Shown here in pieces: positions 7,387-15,955 of a stretch of DNA of 64,000 bases (position 1 is its first letter; each line of letters opens with the position of its first letter). The position numbers and the translations under genes are program-made. Under the pieces are notes generated by a model. That model did not search any database. It saw nothing but the letters and a program-made list of their open reading frames with translations, and had not been told where the DNA came from. The DNA is taken from positions 124,001 through 188,000 of the forward strand of contig NZ_SGWI01000002.1 of assembly GCF_004519405.1 (NCBI RefSeq). Reading direction: 5' to 3'. This DNA comes from Pseudomonas sp. BCA17 (GTDB lineage Bacteria; Pseudomonadota; Gammaproteobacteria; Pseudomonadales; Pseudomonadaceae).

Positions 7387-9114
7387 TTATCCAACAATGA
7401 TTGGTTTCGAAAAGAAGTCGCTAATGTTGCCGCTGCTGTCGTTGACCAGAATGAGGACCCTGCCAACTGCCATGATTGATGCCACGGCACCGTCGATCTT
7501 GTTGTCTTCACCCTGCTTGATTGGGCGAACAACGTCGTCGTTTCCTGGCAGGTTTTTGCCAATCACGTTACCGATGCACCAGGTCATGATCGGGTTACCG
7601 TCATGGTGGAACCGGCCGGCGGTGATAGCCGCCTCCAGTTCTTTCATGGGGTCCGACATGTTGGTGTAGTTCTGGGTGGTGGTTATCGGATTGAAACCCT
7701 CGTCATCGAGGTCGTGACTCAGGCCCGTAGCGCCGTGGGGGTCGATTGGTGACTCCCGCAGCGGTGCATGATGATTGGCCTCTTTCGTGTCCTCGAGAAT
7801 CTCGCGATAGTCGATCTCTGCGCCGTCGGTGACCTCCAGATGCCCTGAGTTGATCCACGCCTGGAATCGCTCCGACATCCGCTTGTTATCGGTGTTGTAG
7901 GCGGTGTCGTATGGAACCCAGAACTTCGGGGCCACGCTGTAGTAATGAGTCTTGCCGTCGATGATCCGCCAAAAAATACGCGCGCGGGAGTTCATGTCCA
8001 GCTTGCGCGCTAGGTCGAAGCCTGCAATCCATTCCTGACCTTCGAACTGCTCCAGGGTCAGCGTGGTGTCTTCGCACGCCTTCCAGTCTTCCATGTTGAA
8101 GAAGCCGGCCTTCGCGCTGACCCACAGATTCAGGTGCTTGGTCTTGAACGTGTTGGTGAAGCGTGCCGAGCGAATTGCCCGGGCCTGCTGGCTTTCCAGG
8201 TATTCCTGGAACACCGACACTCCGTGGTTGGGGTTGGCCTTGGCCAACATTTTCGGGTCGGTCCAGTCATCGCCCTCATCCAGCGTCCAGATCCAGCCGA
8301 ATAACTCATCGTCGGGCACCGTGCCCTCAAGCATTTCTATCACCTGGCGGCGCTTGTCGTAGCAAGGGCCTTCGATATCGGCGCCTGCTGTGGTGATGAT
8401 GAACATCAACGGCTGCCGCCGGGCTCCCATACCAGTAAGCATGGTGTCGTACTGCGCCGAGGTCGGATGCTCGTGATATTCATCGACGATCGCGCAGCTT
8501 GGGGAAGCGCCGTCGCCAGGATTGCCGATCAGCGGCTCGAAGCGGCTGAAGTCTGACGGAATGTTCATGTTCGAGGCATTGACCTCAATGCCTGCGGCCT
8601 GAATCAGCATGGGCGACTTGCTCACCATCAGCTTGGCCGGGCGGAAAACCTCCCACGCTTGCTTCTCGGTGGTCGCGCCGGAATAGACCTCTGCACCGAA
8701 CTCACCGTCGGCAACAAACATGCTGATGCCAACGCCGCCAGCCACGACTGACTTGCCATTCTTACGCGGAACTTCCCAGTAGCTTTCGCGGAACCGGCGG
8801 TGGCCACCCTTCTTTTTGACCCAGCCGAAGGTCACCGCCAGGCCGAAAAGTTGCCAAGGTTCCAGCGTGATCAGCTGACGCTTGAAGGCCCACTCACCCT
8901 TGGTGTGCGGCAGCAGCTGGATCAGTTTGAGTTTCTTCTCGGCCTTCGCAGGGTCGAACTTGAAACGGAAGCCGCGCTTGCGGCTTGCTGCCAGATCGTC
9001 GAAGTGGCGCTGCACCGCCAGGTGGATATACCGGCACGCCGGAACCTTGCCGCGCAACAGAGACCTTCCCCACGCCATTGCCTTGTCGACATTGGGGTGG
9101 GCAGATTTGGTCAT
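7387..9114 (-). CDS. Terminase large subunit
   Basis: 575 residues, Terminase_1 family. The ATPase has a Walker A-like [12 protein letters not shown] (around residue 115) and Walker [11 protein letters not shown] (around residue 215), followed by the coupling motif FIITTAGAD. The C-terminal nuclease part includes [14 protein letters not shown] and the acidic DDEGFNP and [15 protein letters not shown] segments. It cuts concatemeric DNA and pumps it through the portal. One-base overlap with the small subunit stop (ATG/TGA) couples the two. Confidence 0.95.
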   Translation of the reverse strand: MTKSAHPNVDKAMAWGRSLLRGKVPACRYIHLAVQRHFDDLAASRKRGFRFKFDPAKAEKKLKLIQLLPHTKGEWAFKRQLITLEPWQLFGLAVTFGWVKKKGGHRRFRESYWEVPRKNGKSVVAGGVGISMFVADGEFGAEVYSGATTEKQAWEVFRPAKLMVSKSPMLIQAAGIEVNASNMNIPSDFSRFEPLIGNPGDGASPSCAIVDEYHEHPTSAQYDTMLTGMGARRQPLMFIITTAGADIEGPCYDKRRQVIEMLEGTVPDDELFGWIWTLDEGDDWTDPKMLAKANPNHGVSVFQEYLESQQARAIRSARFTNTFKTKHLNLWVSAKAGFFNMEDWKACEDTTLTLEQFEGQEWIAGFDLARKLDMNSRARIFWRIIDGKTHYYSVAPKFWVPYDTAYNTDNKRMSERFQAWINSGHLEVTDGAEIDYREILEDTKEANHHAPLRESPIDPHGATGLSHDLDDEGFNPITTTQNYTNMSDPMKELEAAITAGRFHHDGNPIMTWCIGNVIGKNLPGNDDVVRPIKQGEDNKIDGAVASIMAVGRVLILVNDSSGNISDFFSKPIIVG

Positions 9115-9599
9115 CAGGTTCTCAGCAGATTGGCAAATTCGTTGGTTTCTTTCTCCTTGTTGCCGCCTATAAGTCGTGTGCGGCTGGCAGGGTCCAGGCC
9201 AAGCATCGACCCGAACGTCACCATTTGGCGCATCGTTTCATTGGCCGCCGTCAGCGCGGGGTTCTTCATCGGCCCTCCCATAGCACCAGTGACGACGATG
9301 CCGTGCTCGGCAATGGACTCCTGTGCCATGCGCCAGTTGTCATAGGCCGAGCAGAAGGCTTCAACGTTGTGCAGGTCCGTGATCGCCACCACGTTTTCGC
9401 GCAGCAGCTCCGGGACAATCATGTTCCACATGGTGGCGGCCCGAGGGCTGAACCACTCAGGTGGGTCGATTTGGGTGATCTTGGAAAACTGTGGCTCAGC
9501 TGTATTCAGCGCACGCTTGCCAGGGTTTCCGGCGAGTGCTTTTTTGGCCGTTGGCTTGGGTTTGCGACCACGGCCGGCGACCGTGGCGGTGCCTCCCAT
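9114..9599 (-). CDS. Terminase small subunit (P27 family)
   Basis: 161 residues. The N-terminal [24 protein letters not shown] and the following helices with [35 protein letters not shown] are those of the P27 small terminase family, which recognises the packaging site. The C-terminal [13 protein letters not shown] is also typical. It is the first gene of the packaging block; the probable packaging (cos) site lies just upstream. Confidence 0.88.
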   Translation of the reverse strand: MGGTATVAGRGRKPKPTAKKALAGNPGKRALNTAEPQFSKITQIDPPEWFSPRAATMWNMIVPELLRENVVAITDLHNVEAFCSAYDNWRMAQESIAEHGIVVTGAMGGPMKNPALTAANETMRQMVTFGSMLGLDPASRTRLIGGNKEKETNEFANLLRT

Positions 9600-9758
9600 C
9601 GCGCAACTCCTGATTTTTTAATTTCGCGGGTGTAAAAAAACGATTGAGGGCGCGGTCTAGAAGCGAAAAGGCCCAAACTTTCGACCCTCCCCCTCCCCTT
9701 CTGCGCGAATCGTTCTCATTTGATCGATTTTCGCTGGTTTTTCTGTGATTTTTTGCTT
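9600..9758 (-). other. Intergenic region likely to contain the cos/packaging site
   Basis: This 159-base stretch between the HNH nuclease and small terminase genes has no credible gene. In HK97-like phages the cohesive-end site lies here. The sequence has a GC-rich purine/pyrimidine run (plus strand GACCCTCCCCCTCCCCTT at about 9683-9700) flanked by AT-rich tracts. Which bases are cut cannot be read from one prophage sequence, so this is an inference from gene order. Confidence 0.4.
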
Positions 9759-10133
9759 TCAGCGCCGGGAATTGCCGAAACCGCCATCCTCGGAGGCTGT
9801 TTTACTGGAGTGGCATGGGCCACACAGGCTCTGCCAGTTGTCCCGATCCCAGAACAGGGTCATGTCACCCTTGTGAGGAATGATGTGGTCAACATCAGTC
9901 GCCGCGACCACCTTGCCTGCCTGCTCGCAGCACCTGCACAACGGGTGCTTGGCCAGCCAACCTGCCCGGGCCTGCTGCCACTTGTAGTTGTAGTGGCGCT
10001 TGGTGCTGCTCTCTCGAGGCTTGGCCCAGGTCGAACTCTTGAGTAGGTGGGCATGTTCATCGCAGTACCGAGAGTTGCGTGTCAGCGTGTTGCAGCCCTG
10101 GGCATTGCATGGCTTCTGCGGCCTCAGCGGCAC
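9759..10133 (-). CDS. HNH endonuclease next to terminase
   Basis: 124 residues with a complete HNH module: DVDHIIPHKGD carries the metal-binding His, and NWQSLCGPCHSSKT carries the Asn/His partner. Paired Cys (CNAQGC near the N-terminus; CRCC near residue 70; CGPC) suggest structural zinc. HNH proteins encoded beside cos work with the terminase in cutting DNA during packaging in HK97-like phages; that role is inferred here from position. It overlaps the upstream small gene by 10 bases. Confidence 0.88.
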   Translation of the reverse strand: MPLRPQKPCNAQGCNTLTRNSRYCDEHAHLLKSSTWAKPRESSTKRHYNYKWQQARAGWLAKHPLCRCCEQAGKVVAATDVDHIIPHKGDMTLFWDRDNWQSLCGPCHSSKTASEDGGFGNSRR

Positions 10134-10306
10134 GGTGAGCCGTCCATGTAAGTCAGCGGCCGGGCATCAGGGTCTTGCTCTGCCTGGTCCTCCGCCAGAG
10201 CCTGGATCAGCATCGCCTGATGCTTCTCCATCCGCTCCAGCAGTGCGGTTTGCTTCTTCAGCTCGGCCAGCATCTCGACCTGTAAGCAGTTCGCTTGCTC
10301 GCTCAT
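10124..10306 (-). CDS. Small phage protein with coiled coil, unknown function
   Basis: 60 residues (MSEQANCLQVEMLAELKKQTALLERMEKHQAML...) forming one amphipathic helix and ending LTYMDGSPCR. It overlaps the HNH gene start by 10 bases. Its first part lies inside, in another frame, the Cys-rich gene starting at 10367, so one of the two readings may be shorter than drawn. Similar small proteins ending in TYMDGS-like tails occur in Pseudomonas prophages as far as I recall. Function unknown. Confidence 0.55.
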   Translation of the reverse strand: MSEQANCLQVEMLAELKKQTALLERMEKHQAMLIQALAEDQAEQDPDARPLTYMDGSPCR

Positions 10307-10367
10307 ATGCCAGCCTCGTCATCTTGTTGATCCATTCGCGCCGGGCGGCGCATCCACTGCAAGCCAT
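10167..10367 (-). CDS. Small Cys-containing phage protein overlapping its neighbour
   Basis: From ATG 10367, 66 residues beginning MACSGCAARREWINKMTRLAYERASELL. The ATG shares bases with the TGA stop of the upstream coiled-coil gene (TGATG arrangement), which argues for coupled translation. The first 30 residues look protein-like with a CxxC pair; the remaining Gly/Ala/Arg-rich part is read out of frame over the 10124-10306 gene and may be only tolerated sequence. Function unknown. Confidence 0.45.
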   Translation of the reverse strand: MACSGCAARREWINKMTRLAYERASELLTGRDAGRAEEANRTAGADGEASGDADPGSGGGPGRARP

Positions 10368-10684
10368 CACTGACCTACTCGGTTGAGGGCTTCATCTGCC
10401 TTGTCGGCTGCCTGGGCTGCGGTAGTCGCCGCCCTCGATGCCTTGTCAGCAGCGGTGCCAGTCTTGCGGGTCAGCTCTTCAAGGCGCTTATCCCGCTCTT
10501 CCATGGCTGTGTCGTAGGCCTTGCGAATGTCTTCGACCTGCTTGCCCTGCTTATCTGCGAGCGACCAGTAGCTGACCTGGTAGCCAAGCACAGCACCACC
10601 ACCAACCAGCAGCACGGCAATGGCCCAGACCTCGGCCCGCCTCCACCACCGGCGGGCAATGAATTCCAGTGCGCATCTGTCCAT
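10367..10684 (-). CDS. Membrane-anchored coiled-coil protein, possible inner-membrane spanin
   Basis: 105 residues: a basic N-terminus (ARRWWRR), one transmembrane helix (about 18-42) and a long charged, Ala-rich coiled coil to the C-terminus. This is the layout of an i-spanin (Rz-like), but I see no overlapping or embedded Rz1-like lipoprotein gene, so lysis function is only a possibility. The start shares one base with the stop of the preceding gene (10684), indicating coupling. Located directly downstream of the Q-like gene and its terminator. Confidence 0.55.
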   Translation of the reverse strand: MDRCALEFIARRWWRRAEVWAIAVLLVGGGAVLGYQVSYWSLADKQGKQVEDIRKAYDTAMEERDKRLEELTRKTGTAADKASRAATTAAQAADKADEALNRVGQ

Positions 10685-11055
10685 CAGGCGATACCTCCAA
10701 GCTTGGTGCGCAGGCGGTGGATCTCTTCGCTCTGCAGCGTGACGCGCTCGGTAAGTTGGCCGACCTGGCTGGTGAGGGCTTCGATCTTCCCTTCCATCCT
10801 GCCAACTGCCGCGGCGAGATCGTTCCGCTCTTTCGCGAACTGATCGGCGCGGGCCTCGGCTTCTTTACGGGCTGAGCGCTCTTGGTTCAGCAGCTCATTG
10901 AGCCGGCGCAGCGTACCGATATCGGCGTTATCCATGGCCCGATCGGTCGCGTCTTTAGATAGGAACTTGCGAAGCCAGAGCAGTCCGCCCAGCACGACAG
11001 TGGCACTACCGCCCAGCCAGGTAGCTGTGCCTGGCCCGAGGTCAGTAGGATCCAT
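10684..11055 (-). CDS. Membrane-anchored coiled-coil phage protein, unknown
   Basis: 123 residues with one N-terminal transmembrane segment (about 12-30, GTATWLGGSATVVLGGLLWL) followed by a long heptad-patterned coiled coil (LRRLNELLNQERSARKEAEAR... to TLQSEEIHRLRTKLG). It is the first gene after the Q-region terminator, where lambdoid phages keep lysis genes, so a holin or spanin partner role is possible; nothing in the sequence proves it. No endolysin is seen in this window. Confidence 0.55.
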   Translation of the reverse strand: MDPTDLGPGTATWLGGSATVVLGGLLWLRKFLSKDATDRAMDNADIGTLRRLNELLNQERSARKEAEARADQFAKERNDLAAAVGRMEGKIEALTSQVGQLTERVTLQSEEIHRLRTKLGGIA

Positions 11056-11071
11056 CCGATACTCCAGAAAC

Positions 11072-11098
11072 GAAAAAGCCCCGCACAGTGGCGGGGCT
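11072..11098 (-). terminator. Terminator downstream of Q-like gene (tR'-like)
   Basis: On the minus strand an 8-base-pair perfect stem AGCCCCGC/GCGGGGCT with a 6-base loop is followed by TTTTT. It lies 76 bases downstream of the Q-like gene stop and before the late genes, the place of lambda tR' behind the late promoter. Confidence 0.8.
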
Positions 11099-11173
11099 CA
11101 GAATTTTTGGTCGTCTCTCATAACGCGCAAGATCGACATGATGGGGTTAATTTACGGCCAGTCGGCCAATGGG

Positions 11174-11737
11174 TCAAGCGGCATCTACAAAGATTTGTTC
11201 GCTGTCGAATATCTCGGTCGCATGGATCACGGCCTGCTCTTCGAGCTTCTCCAAACGTTTGTGGATTCCGCCTCGCCAATTGCGGCGTGTGCGCTCCGGG
11301 GAGCCAGCCAGATCCCAGGTGTTCATGTCGTAGAACTCGGCGGGCAGCACTATCATGTCAGTGGAGCGCTTACCAGCCTGCACGCCCTTCAGCTTCGGTA
11401 TGGCCCATGCCGTCAACGCCTTATAGATGAACAGTTGAGGCGCCGGTGACACCATGCGGGCCACCAGCCTGCCGATGGCGCCGACCTTGTTGGCCTTGTG
11501 TGTTGAGTACTTGGCCACCAGGACATCCCACTGCGCAGCGTCCAACTGACGGTGCAGCAGCGCATACAGGCAGCAGTCATAGTCGAACTTGTCACGCACT
11601 GACAGGGTGCTGCCGGTACCGCCCTGGCGCAGATCGGCGTCGATCAGCTTCTGCCATGACTGCTTGGTGCTGTTGTCGATGTTGTCTGCTGCCAGCACCC
11701 GAACCAGGGTGCCCATCACGTCCTTATACATAGCCAT
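11174..11737 (-). CDS. Q-position protein, probable late antitermination factor
   Basis: 187 residues (MAMYKDVMGTLVRVLAADNID...). I do not recognise a strong motif, but the order nin-region genes / this gene / strong terminator / late genes is exactly that of lambdoid Q. The middle (KFDYDCCLYALLHRQLDAAQWDVLVAKYS) and the RNWRGGIHKRLEKLEEQAV C-terminus are helical and basic, compatible with nucleic-acid binding. ATG 11737 follows GGGG at suitable spacing. Confidence in function is moderate and rests on position. Confidence 0.55.
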   Translation of the reverse strand: MAMYKDVMGTLVRVLAADNIDNSTKQSWQKLIDADLRQGGTGSTLSVRDKFDYDCCLYALLHRQLDAAQWDVLVAKYSTHKANKVGAIGRLVARMVSPAPQLFIYKALTAWAIPKLKGVQAGKRSTDMIVLPAEFYDMNTWDLAGSPERTRRNWRGGIHKRLEKLEEQAVIHATEIFDSEQIFVDAA

Positions 11738-11740
11738 GGC

Positions 11741-12073
11741 TCAATCCCCTGTGAAGTTGGTGGCGCCTGGGCCACGGCGGTTGTTCTGTTCGTAATAGCT
11801 GCTGACATCGGTGGATCGAACCGGTCCTGGCTGGACGCGCATACCGTTGGCCTGCTGACACGCAGCAGTGAGGGCGGTGCCCAATTGAAACACCAGATCC
11901 TGAAGCGCCAAAGCCTGGCCATCATCGAAGCGAACCCAACCGGACGCATTGCACTGAGAGCAGTCAATCTGGTGAAAAACCCCACTGACGAAGGCCTTCC
12001 CTTTGCAGGCTGGACAAGAGGCCAGCGGGACTATTTCCTTCTTGAAGGCGGGGCCATGCTGCTTTTTCATCAT
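11741..12073 (-). CDS. Phage protein with zinc-ribbon-like motif
   Basis: 110 residues. CPACKGKAF and CSQCNASGW form two CxxC knuckles of the DnaJ type (CxxCxGxG-like), so a zinc ribbon at residues 19-47 is likely. The C-terminal half is low in recognisable features (QQANGMRVQPGPVRSTDVSSYYEQNN). It sits 3 bases upstream of the Q-like gene in the nin-type region. Function unknown. Confidence 0.65.
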   Translation of the reverse strand: MMKKQHGPAFKKEIVPLASCPACKGKAFVSGVFHQIDCSQCNASGWVRFDDGQALALQDLVFQLGTALTAACQQANGMRVQPGPVRSTDVSSYYEQNNRRGPGATNFTGD

Positions 12074-12075
12074 TT

Positions 12076-13371
12076 TTAAACCTCGCCTATGGTTGATTCT
12101 TGAACGGCCTTGCAGCCCTTGATTTCCGTGGCTTCCAGCGAATTACCGGAATCTCCGGATCTAACGGCGGTCAACCCGTGAATCAGTGCAAAACCACGCT
12201 GGTCTAGATGCGCGTGCCACTTCTCCAGGGCATCGCGCTTGCGGCCCATCACATTCGACTGGATGTATACCTTCACGTTGTGGCCCATGGCGTGGTTGAT
12301 CAGCAGCTCGCCAATCAGGTGGTCGATGCCGATGTCTGCCCAACCGGTCCTGGCTACCTTGCGCAAGTCGTGACTGGTCCACTCACCTTGGCCCAGGCGC
12401 GTGAAGACGGCGCTGGCCTGGCCTTCGCTCAGTGACTTGCCATTGCGCGCCGGGAACACGTACTGGCCGTCATAGCCATTGGCGTACTGCCAGTCGCGGT
12501 AGCGCTTAAGGATCTCGCACATCTGCTCGGTCAGCGGCAGGTGATGCTCGACGCCCGTCTTGGTGTGGTCGCCAGGAATGAACCATTCGCGCTCGGCCAG
12601 GCTGACGTGCGGCCATTGCGTCAACCGGCTTTCACCGATGCGCGTGCCGTGGCAGAGCATCAAAAGGGCCAACATGGCGTCACGCGGCGTCGATACGAAC
12701 ACGTCCGCCAACTGCTCGAGCAAGTCAGGCAACTGGACGCCGCGCAGTCGAGACGGCTTGATCCCGACCTTGGCCTTGGAGAAGTCGCTGAACTTGATGC
12801 CGGCCATGGGGTTGGAACCGATCAGCTCAAGCTTGAATGCCTGGCGAAAGGCCAGAGCCAGTAGCTGGAACACCAGTCGCACGTAGTCGATAGATAGCGT
12901 CTCCTGCAACGGCCACATCAACTGGCTGTCGAGCGCAGCCTTGTCCACGCTGGTCAACGGCAACTCGCCAAGGCGCGGGATCAGATGGCACTTGATCGCT
13001 GAAGCGCCGGTCTTCTTGCGCTTGCTGGACAGATTACGATCCCTCGACATGCGCTCCGCGTACCAGCCCAGCAACTCACCCACCGTCACCCATTGCGAGA
13101 TGGCGGCTCCATGCTCTGCCCCAACACGCAAGCGTATCGCCGGAAGCTCTGCGATCACCTGCTTGGTGTTCAGTTCGGGGAAGGTGCCGATGCGGTACCA
13201 GTGGCGTTTGTTCACCAAGTACCAGGAGCCTCGGGCACGATTCTTGGCGAACCGAAAGTGCAGCGCCGGGTGACTGGCGTCCCGCAGGTCACGCACATGC
13301 TCAAGCTTGGCATTGCGGTGAATCTCCGCGTCCGAGAGCTTCACCGTCAGGGTTTTGATCTGGGTGTTCAC
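12076..13371 (-). CDS. Tyrosine recombinase in the nin region
   Basis: 431 residues with an apparently intact catalytic set: R244 (CHGTRIGESRL), K271 (HTKTG), H334 and R337 (SHDLRKVARTG), H360 (LLINHAMGH) and Y369 (NVKVYIQS). An N-terminal arm-binding part and a SAM-like core-binding region precede it. It is not the prophage's terminal integrase, which lies at 26407-27510; it is embedded in the replication/late-control operon and overlaps the DUF1364 gene start by 4 bases. Such internal recombinases occur in some Pseudomonas prophages. Its target is unknown; it may be a resolvase or invertase, or a remnant of another element. Confidence 0.88.
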   Translation of the reverse strand: MNTQIKTLTVKLSDAEIHRNAKLEHVRDLRDASHPALHFRFAKNRARGSWYLVNKRHWYRIGTFPELNTKQVIAELPAIRLRVGAEHGAAISQWVTVGELLGWYAERMSRDRNLSSKRKKTGASAIKCHLIPRLGELPLTSVDKAALDSQLMWPLQETLSIDYVRLVFQLLALAFRQAFKLELIGSNPMAGIKFSDFSKAKVGIKPSRLRGVQLPDLLEQLADVFVSTPRDAMLALLMLCHGTRIGESRLTQWPHVSLAEREWFIPGDHTKTGVEHHLPLTEQMCEILKRYRDWQYANGYDGQYVFPARNGKSLSEGQASAVFTRLGQGEWTSHDLRKVARTGWADIGIDHLIGELLINHAMGHNVKVYIQSNVMGRKRDALEKWHAHLDQRGFALIHGLTAVRSGDSGNSLEATEIKGCKAVQESTIGEV

Positions 13372-13670
13372 GCGGACACCCCCTGGACTTTGAGCAAGCC
13401 CTTGCCGATCCAGTGCAGCTGGGTCTCGGCCAATGCGCGCAGCAGGTCAGCCACTTCAAACTCACCACGCTTGCGGCCGTCGATGATCGAATGGCAGCTA
13501 TCGCACGCAAAGCAGGCAATCACGTCAGGTCCTTTCATGCCTATCCCCTTCTGCCCGCAGGGGATGTGTGCCAGAACGATGGTGTCATCATCATAGCCGC
13601 AACCAGCCAAGCGTAATGTGCAGGCCTGGCCACGAGCAGACTCGCGGAGCTTCTTGGACTCGACTCTCAT
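13368..13670 (-). CDS. DUF1364 family putative nuclease
   Basis: 100 residues. The pattern SKKLRESARGQACTLRLAGC, then ETVVLAHIP-like (DTIVLAHIPCG), GMKGPDVIACFACDSCHSIIDGR is diagnostic of DUF1364, a nin-region family with an HNH-like zinc site (conserved Cys and His). Proposed to be a nuclease acting in phage recombination; biochemical role not established to my knowledge. Start overlaps the DUF3310 gene stop by 4 bases (ATGA), so expression is coupled. Confidence 0.85.
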   Translation of the reverse strand: MRVESKKLRESARGQACTLRLAGCGYDDDTIVLAHIPCGQKGIGMKGPDVIACFACDSCHSIIDGRKRGEFEVADLLRALAETQLHWIGKGLLKVQGVSA

Positions 13671-13891
13671 TCCTGCTCCCCGGCGGTTTTCCGCTCCAGC
13701 TCGATCAGCAACTCAAGAAAGTGCTTCGCCTTCTCCAAGTCAGCCAGGCCACCCTTCTCACGCCAGCGGGTCACGTATTTGATGACACTGCCCTCGGCGA
13801 AAGGAATGCTGTTCGCGTGGATGTATTCAATTGGCTGGATTTTTAGCGCCTTGTAATGATCACCAGACACCTGCTTTTCGAGTGCGCTCAT
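13667..13891 (-). CDS. DUF3310 family protein (T7 gp1.7-like nucleotide kinase domain)
   Basis: 74 residues. The motif GDHYKALKIQPIEYIHANSIPFAEGSVIKYVTRWREKGGLADLEKAKHFLELLIELE is the DUF3310 signature, known from phage T7 gp1.7 and many phage replication regions. T7 gp1.7 phosphorylates dTMP/dGMP, but small stand-alone versions such as this one are untested. Start is the A of the DnaB stop overlap region (13891), so it is translated from the replication operon. Confidence 0.85.
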   Translation of the reverse strand: MSALEKQVSGDHYKALKIQPIEYIHANSIPFAEGSVIKYVTRWREKGGLADLEKAKHFLELLIELERKTAGEQE

Positions 13892-15261
13892 CAGTGCTTT
13901 TCCTTTGTTTTGTAGCGATCGGCCATGCTGGTGACCTTCGCGGCTCGGGGTGGCTCAACCCATCCCGCTGCAAGTTGTTCGAACCGGCTGTACTGACCGA
14001 GAAACGCAGCGCGGACAGTGCCACCTGCGATGTCGCGACCTTTGCCGATGATGATCTCGGCAATACCTTTTGCCTCGGAGTGCTCGTGATAAACCTCGTC
14101 GCGGTAGACGAAGAGGATGATGTCGGCGTCCTGCTCAATAGCGCCGGATTCGCGCAGGTCGGAGCACATTGGGCGCTTGTTCGGACGCTCTTCGCACTTA
14201 CGCGAAAGCTGGCTAAGCAGGATCACCGGGATACCCAACTCGCGAGCCATGAGCTTCGCGGTGCGGGTCATATGGCTGACTTCCTGCTCGCGGCTGAACG
14301 TGCGTGAGTCGGAGTCGACCAACTGCAGGTAATCGATCACCATCAGGTCAAGGCCGTAACGGCGCTTGTGACGACGCGCAGCGGCGCGCATCCGGTTCAT
14401 CGACATCGATGCGCGGTCAGACAGGTACAGATTGGAATGCTTGAGCTTTGCAGCGGCGCCCATGAGCTCAGCGCCGTAGTCGTGTGGAGCCTTGCCGTTC
14501 TTGATCAGTTGAAGCGGGATACGGCCTTCGGACGCCATGAATCGATCCATCAGACCGGTGTTATCCATTTCGAGACTGAACGCCATTACGCTCTTGCCTT
14601 CGCGGATAGCTGCGTTGGACGCAATGTTCATCGCCAGGGTGGTTTTACCCATGGCAGGACGCCCGGCTATGATGATCAGCTGGCCAGGCTTCAAACCTTG
14701 GAGCTTTTCGTCCAAATCGGGAATTCCGGTGGATAAGCCGTCAATCTCATCTCCTCGGTCAGCGCGAGCCTGAAGCACCTCGATGTAGTCATCCAGGATG
14801 TCCTCAGCCTTGATCACCTCGGACGTGGCCGACTGACTGTCAACCGCCTGGGCCTCAGCCTGTACTGCGGCGACCTTGTCCGCTGTAGGCTGATCGCCAT
14901 AGGCGATGTCGTTGATCCGGACGCTCAGCTCAATCAGCGATCTGTCTAGGCTTCGCTCACGGACGGTTCCGGCGTAGGAAGCAGCGTTCGCAACGCTGGG
15001 GGTGTTCCGGGCAATCTCGGCGGCATATGCGAAGGATGGAGAACCACACGGTAGGTCACCGACGCGAGCGCCAATAGTGACAATGTCCACAGGCTGGCCA
15101 GCGCCGTGCAAGTCCAAAATGCCGCGGTAGATTGCGGCGTTGTCCGCGTAATAGAAATCTTCGACGGCCAGGTCAGCGCTGAGCAAGTCGATCAGCTCGG
15201 GGCGTAGGAACATTGCGCCCAACACACCGTGTTCGGCTTCGAGGCTGTAGGGGTCACGCAT
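13891..15261 (-). CDS. Replicative DNA helicase, DnaB family
   Basis: 456 residues, full length for phage DnaB. N-terminal domain starts SLEAEHGVLGAMFLRPELID; the RecA-like core has Walker A GRPAMGKTTLA (about residue 199-209), Walker B-type LDLMVIDYLQLV, the arginine-finger region ESGAIEQDADIILFVYRD and the C-terminal GRDIAGGTVRAAFLGQYSRFEQ. It unwinds phage DNA at the fork, probably loaded by the adjacent initiator-like protein. It overlaps that gene by 8 bases. Confidence 0.95.
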   Translation of the reverse strand: MRDPYSLEAEHGVLGAMFLRPELIDLLSADLAVEDFYYADNAAIYRGILDLHGAGQPVDIVTIGARVGDLPCGSPSFAYAAEIARNTPSVANAASYAGTVRERSLDRSLIELSVRINDIAYGDQPTADKVAAVQAEAQAVDSQSATSEVIKAEDILDDYIEVLQARADRGDEIDGLSTGIPDLDEKLQGLKPGQLIIIAGRPAMGKTTLAMNIASNAAIREGKSVMAFSLEMDNTGLMDRFMASEGRIPLQLIKNGKAPHDYGAELMGAAAKLKHSNLYLSDRASMSMNRMRAAARRHKRRYGLDLMVIDYLQLVDSDSRTFSREQEVSHMTRTAKLMARELGIPVILLSQLSRKCEERPNKRPMCSDLRESGAIEQDADIILFVYRDEVYHEHSEAKGIAEIIIGKGRDIAGGTVRAAFLGQYSRFEQLAAGWVEPPRAAKVTSMADRYKTKEKH

Positions 15262-15955
15262 TGTAATTACCCTCCACGACCTTGACGAAACCAGAAGGCG
15301 AAATCAGGAAATCGAACGTTGCACGAAAAGGCGTTGAGCCCGGCTTTGCAGTCGAGCGCCCCATCAGGAAGTCCGATTGAGCGACGATGCCGAAGTAATC
15401 AACCCAGAAATCCAGGCACTGGTGAACATCGCTCTGGTTCCATCGGGCACGAATTTGTTTCTTGCGAGTATCGGATACGAGAACTACCGCTGGCAGCGAT
15501 GGAGTGAGCAGCTTGTTGAACAAATCAACGATGTCCTGAATCGGGCAAGACGGCGACCTAGGAACGCGGTTGCCATCCTGTGACGGTTCACTTGATGGTT
15601 CTATTACGGTTCTGGGTGCGGCTGCTGCGGGGGGGGTGTGCTTCTCCTGCGGGGGTGGTGGTGCATCTGCTGCGGGGCGCACCTCCTGCGGGGGTGCATA
15701 TGCTGCGGGGGTCAGGGTGTACATAGTCGAGCGACCCATACGCTCGCGAAATGACAGAATCCCGGAGACGCCAAGCCACTTGATTGCCGATTGAACCGTG
15801 CGCTCTCCCAAGCAAGTGCGCTCAGCGATTCGAGCAACTGAAGGCCAGCACACACCCTCGTCGTTTGCATTGTCAGCCAGCGATATCAAGACAGCCTTCT
15901 GCGGGCCACTCATGCCTTGCAACGGCCAGCACAGGCTCATGATGATGGTGCTCAT
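15254..15955 (-). CDS. Phage replication initiator-like protein with winged helix
   Basis: 233 residues from ATG 15955 (this ATG overlaps the TGA of the preceding gene as ATGA). Residues about 1-75 form a winged helix-turn-helix (MSGPQKAVLISLADNANDEGVCWPSVARIAERTCLGERTVQSAIKWLGVSGILSF), as in lambda O-type and helix-turn-helix_36 proteins. A Pro/Ala-rich linker (about 80-130) follows, and the C-terminal part (FRATFDFLISPSGFVKVVEGNY) resembles DnaA/DnaT-like C-termini used for helicase recruitment. In lambdoid phages the origin often lies inside this gene. Confidence 0.8.
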   Translation of the reverse strand: MSTIIMSLCWPLQGMSGPQKAVLISLADNANDEGVCWPSVARIAERTCLGERTVQSAIKWLGVSGILSFRERMGRSTMYTLTPAAYAPPQEVRPAADAPPPPQEKHTPPAAAAPRTVIEPSSEPSQDGNRVPRSPSCPIQDIVDLFNKLLTPSLPAVVLVSDTRKKQIRARWNQSDVHQCLDFWVDYFGIVAQSDFLMGRSTAKPGSTPFRATFDFLISPSGFVKVVEGNYNA

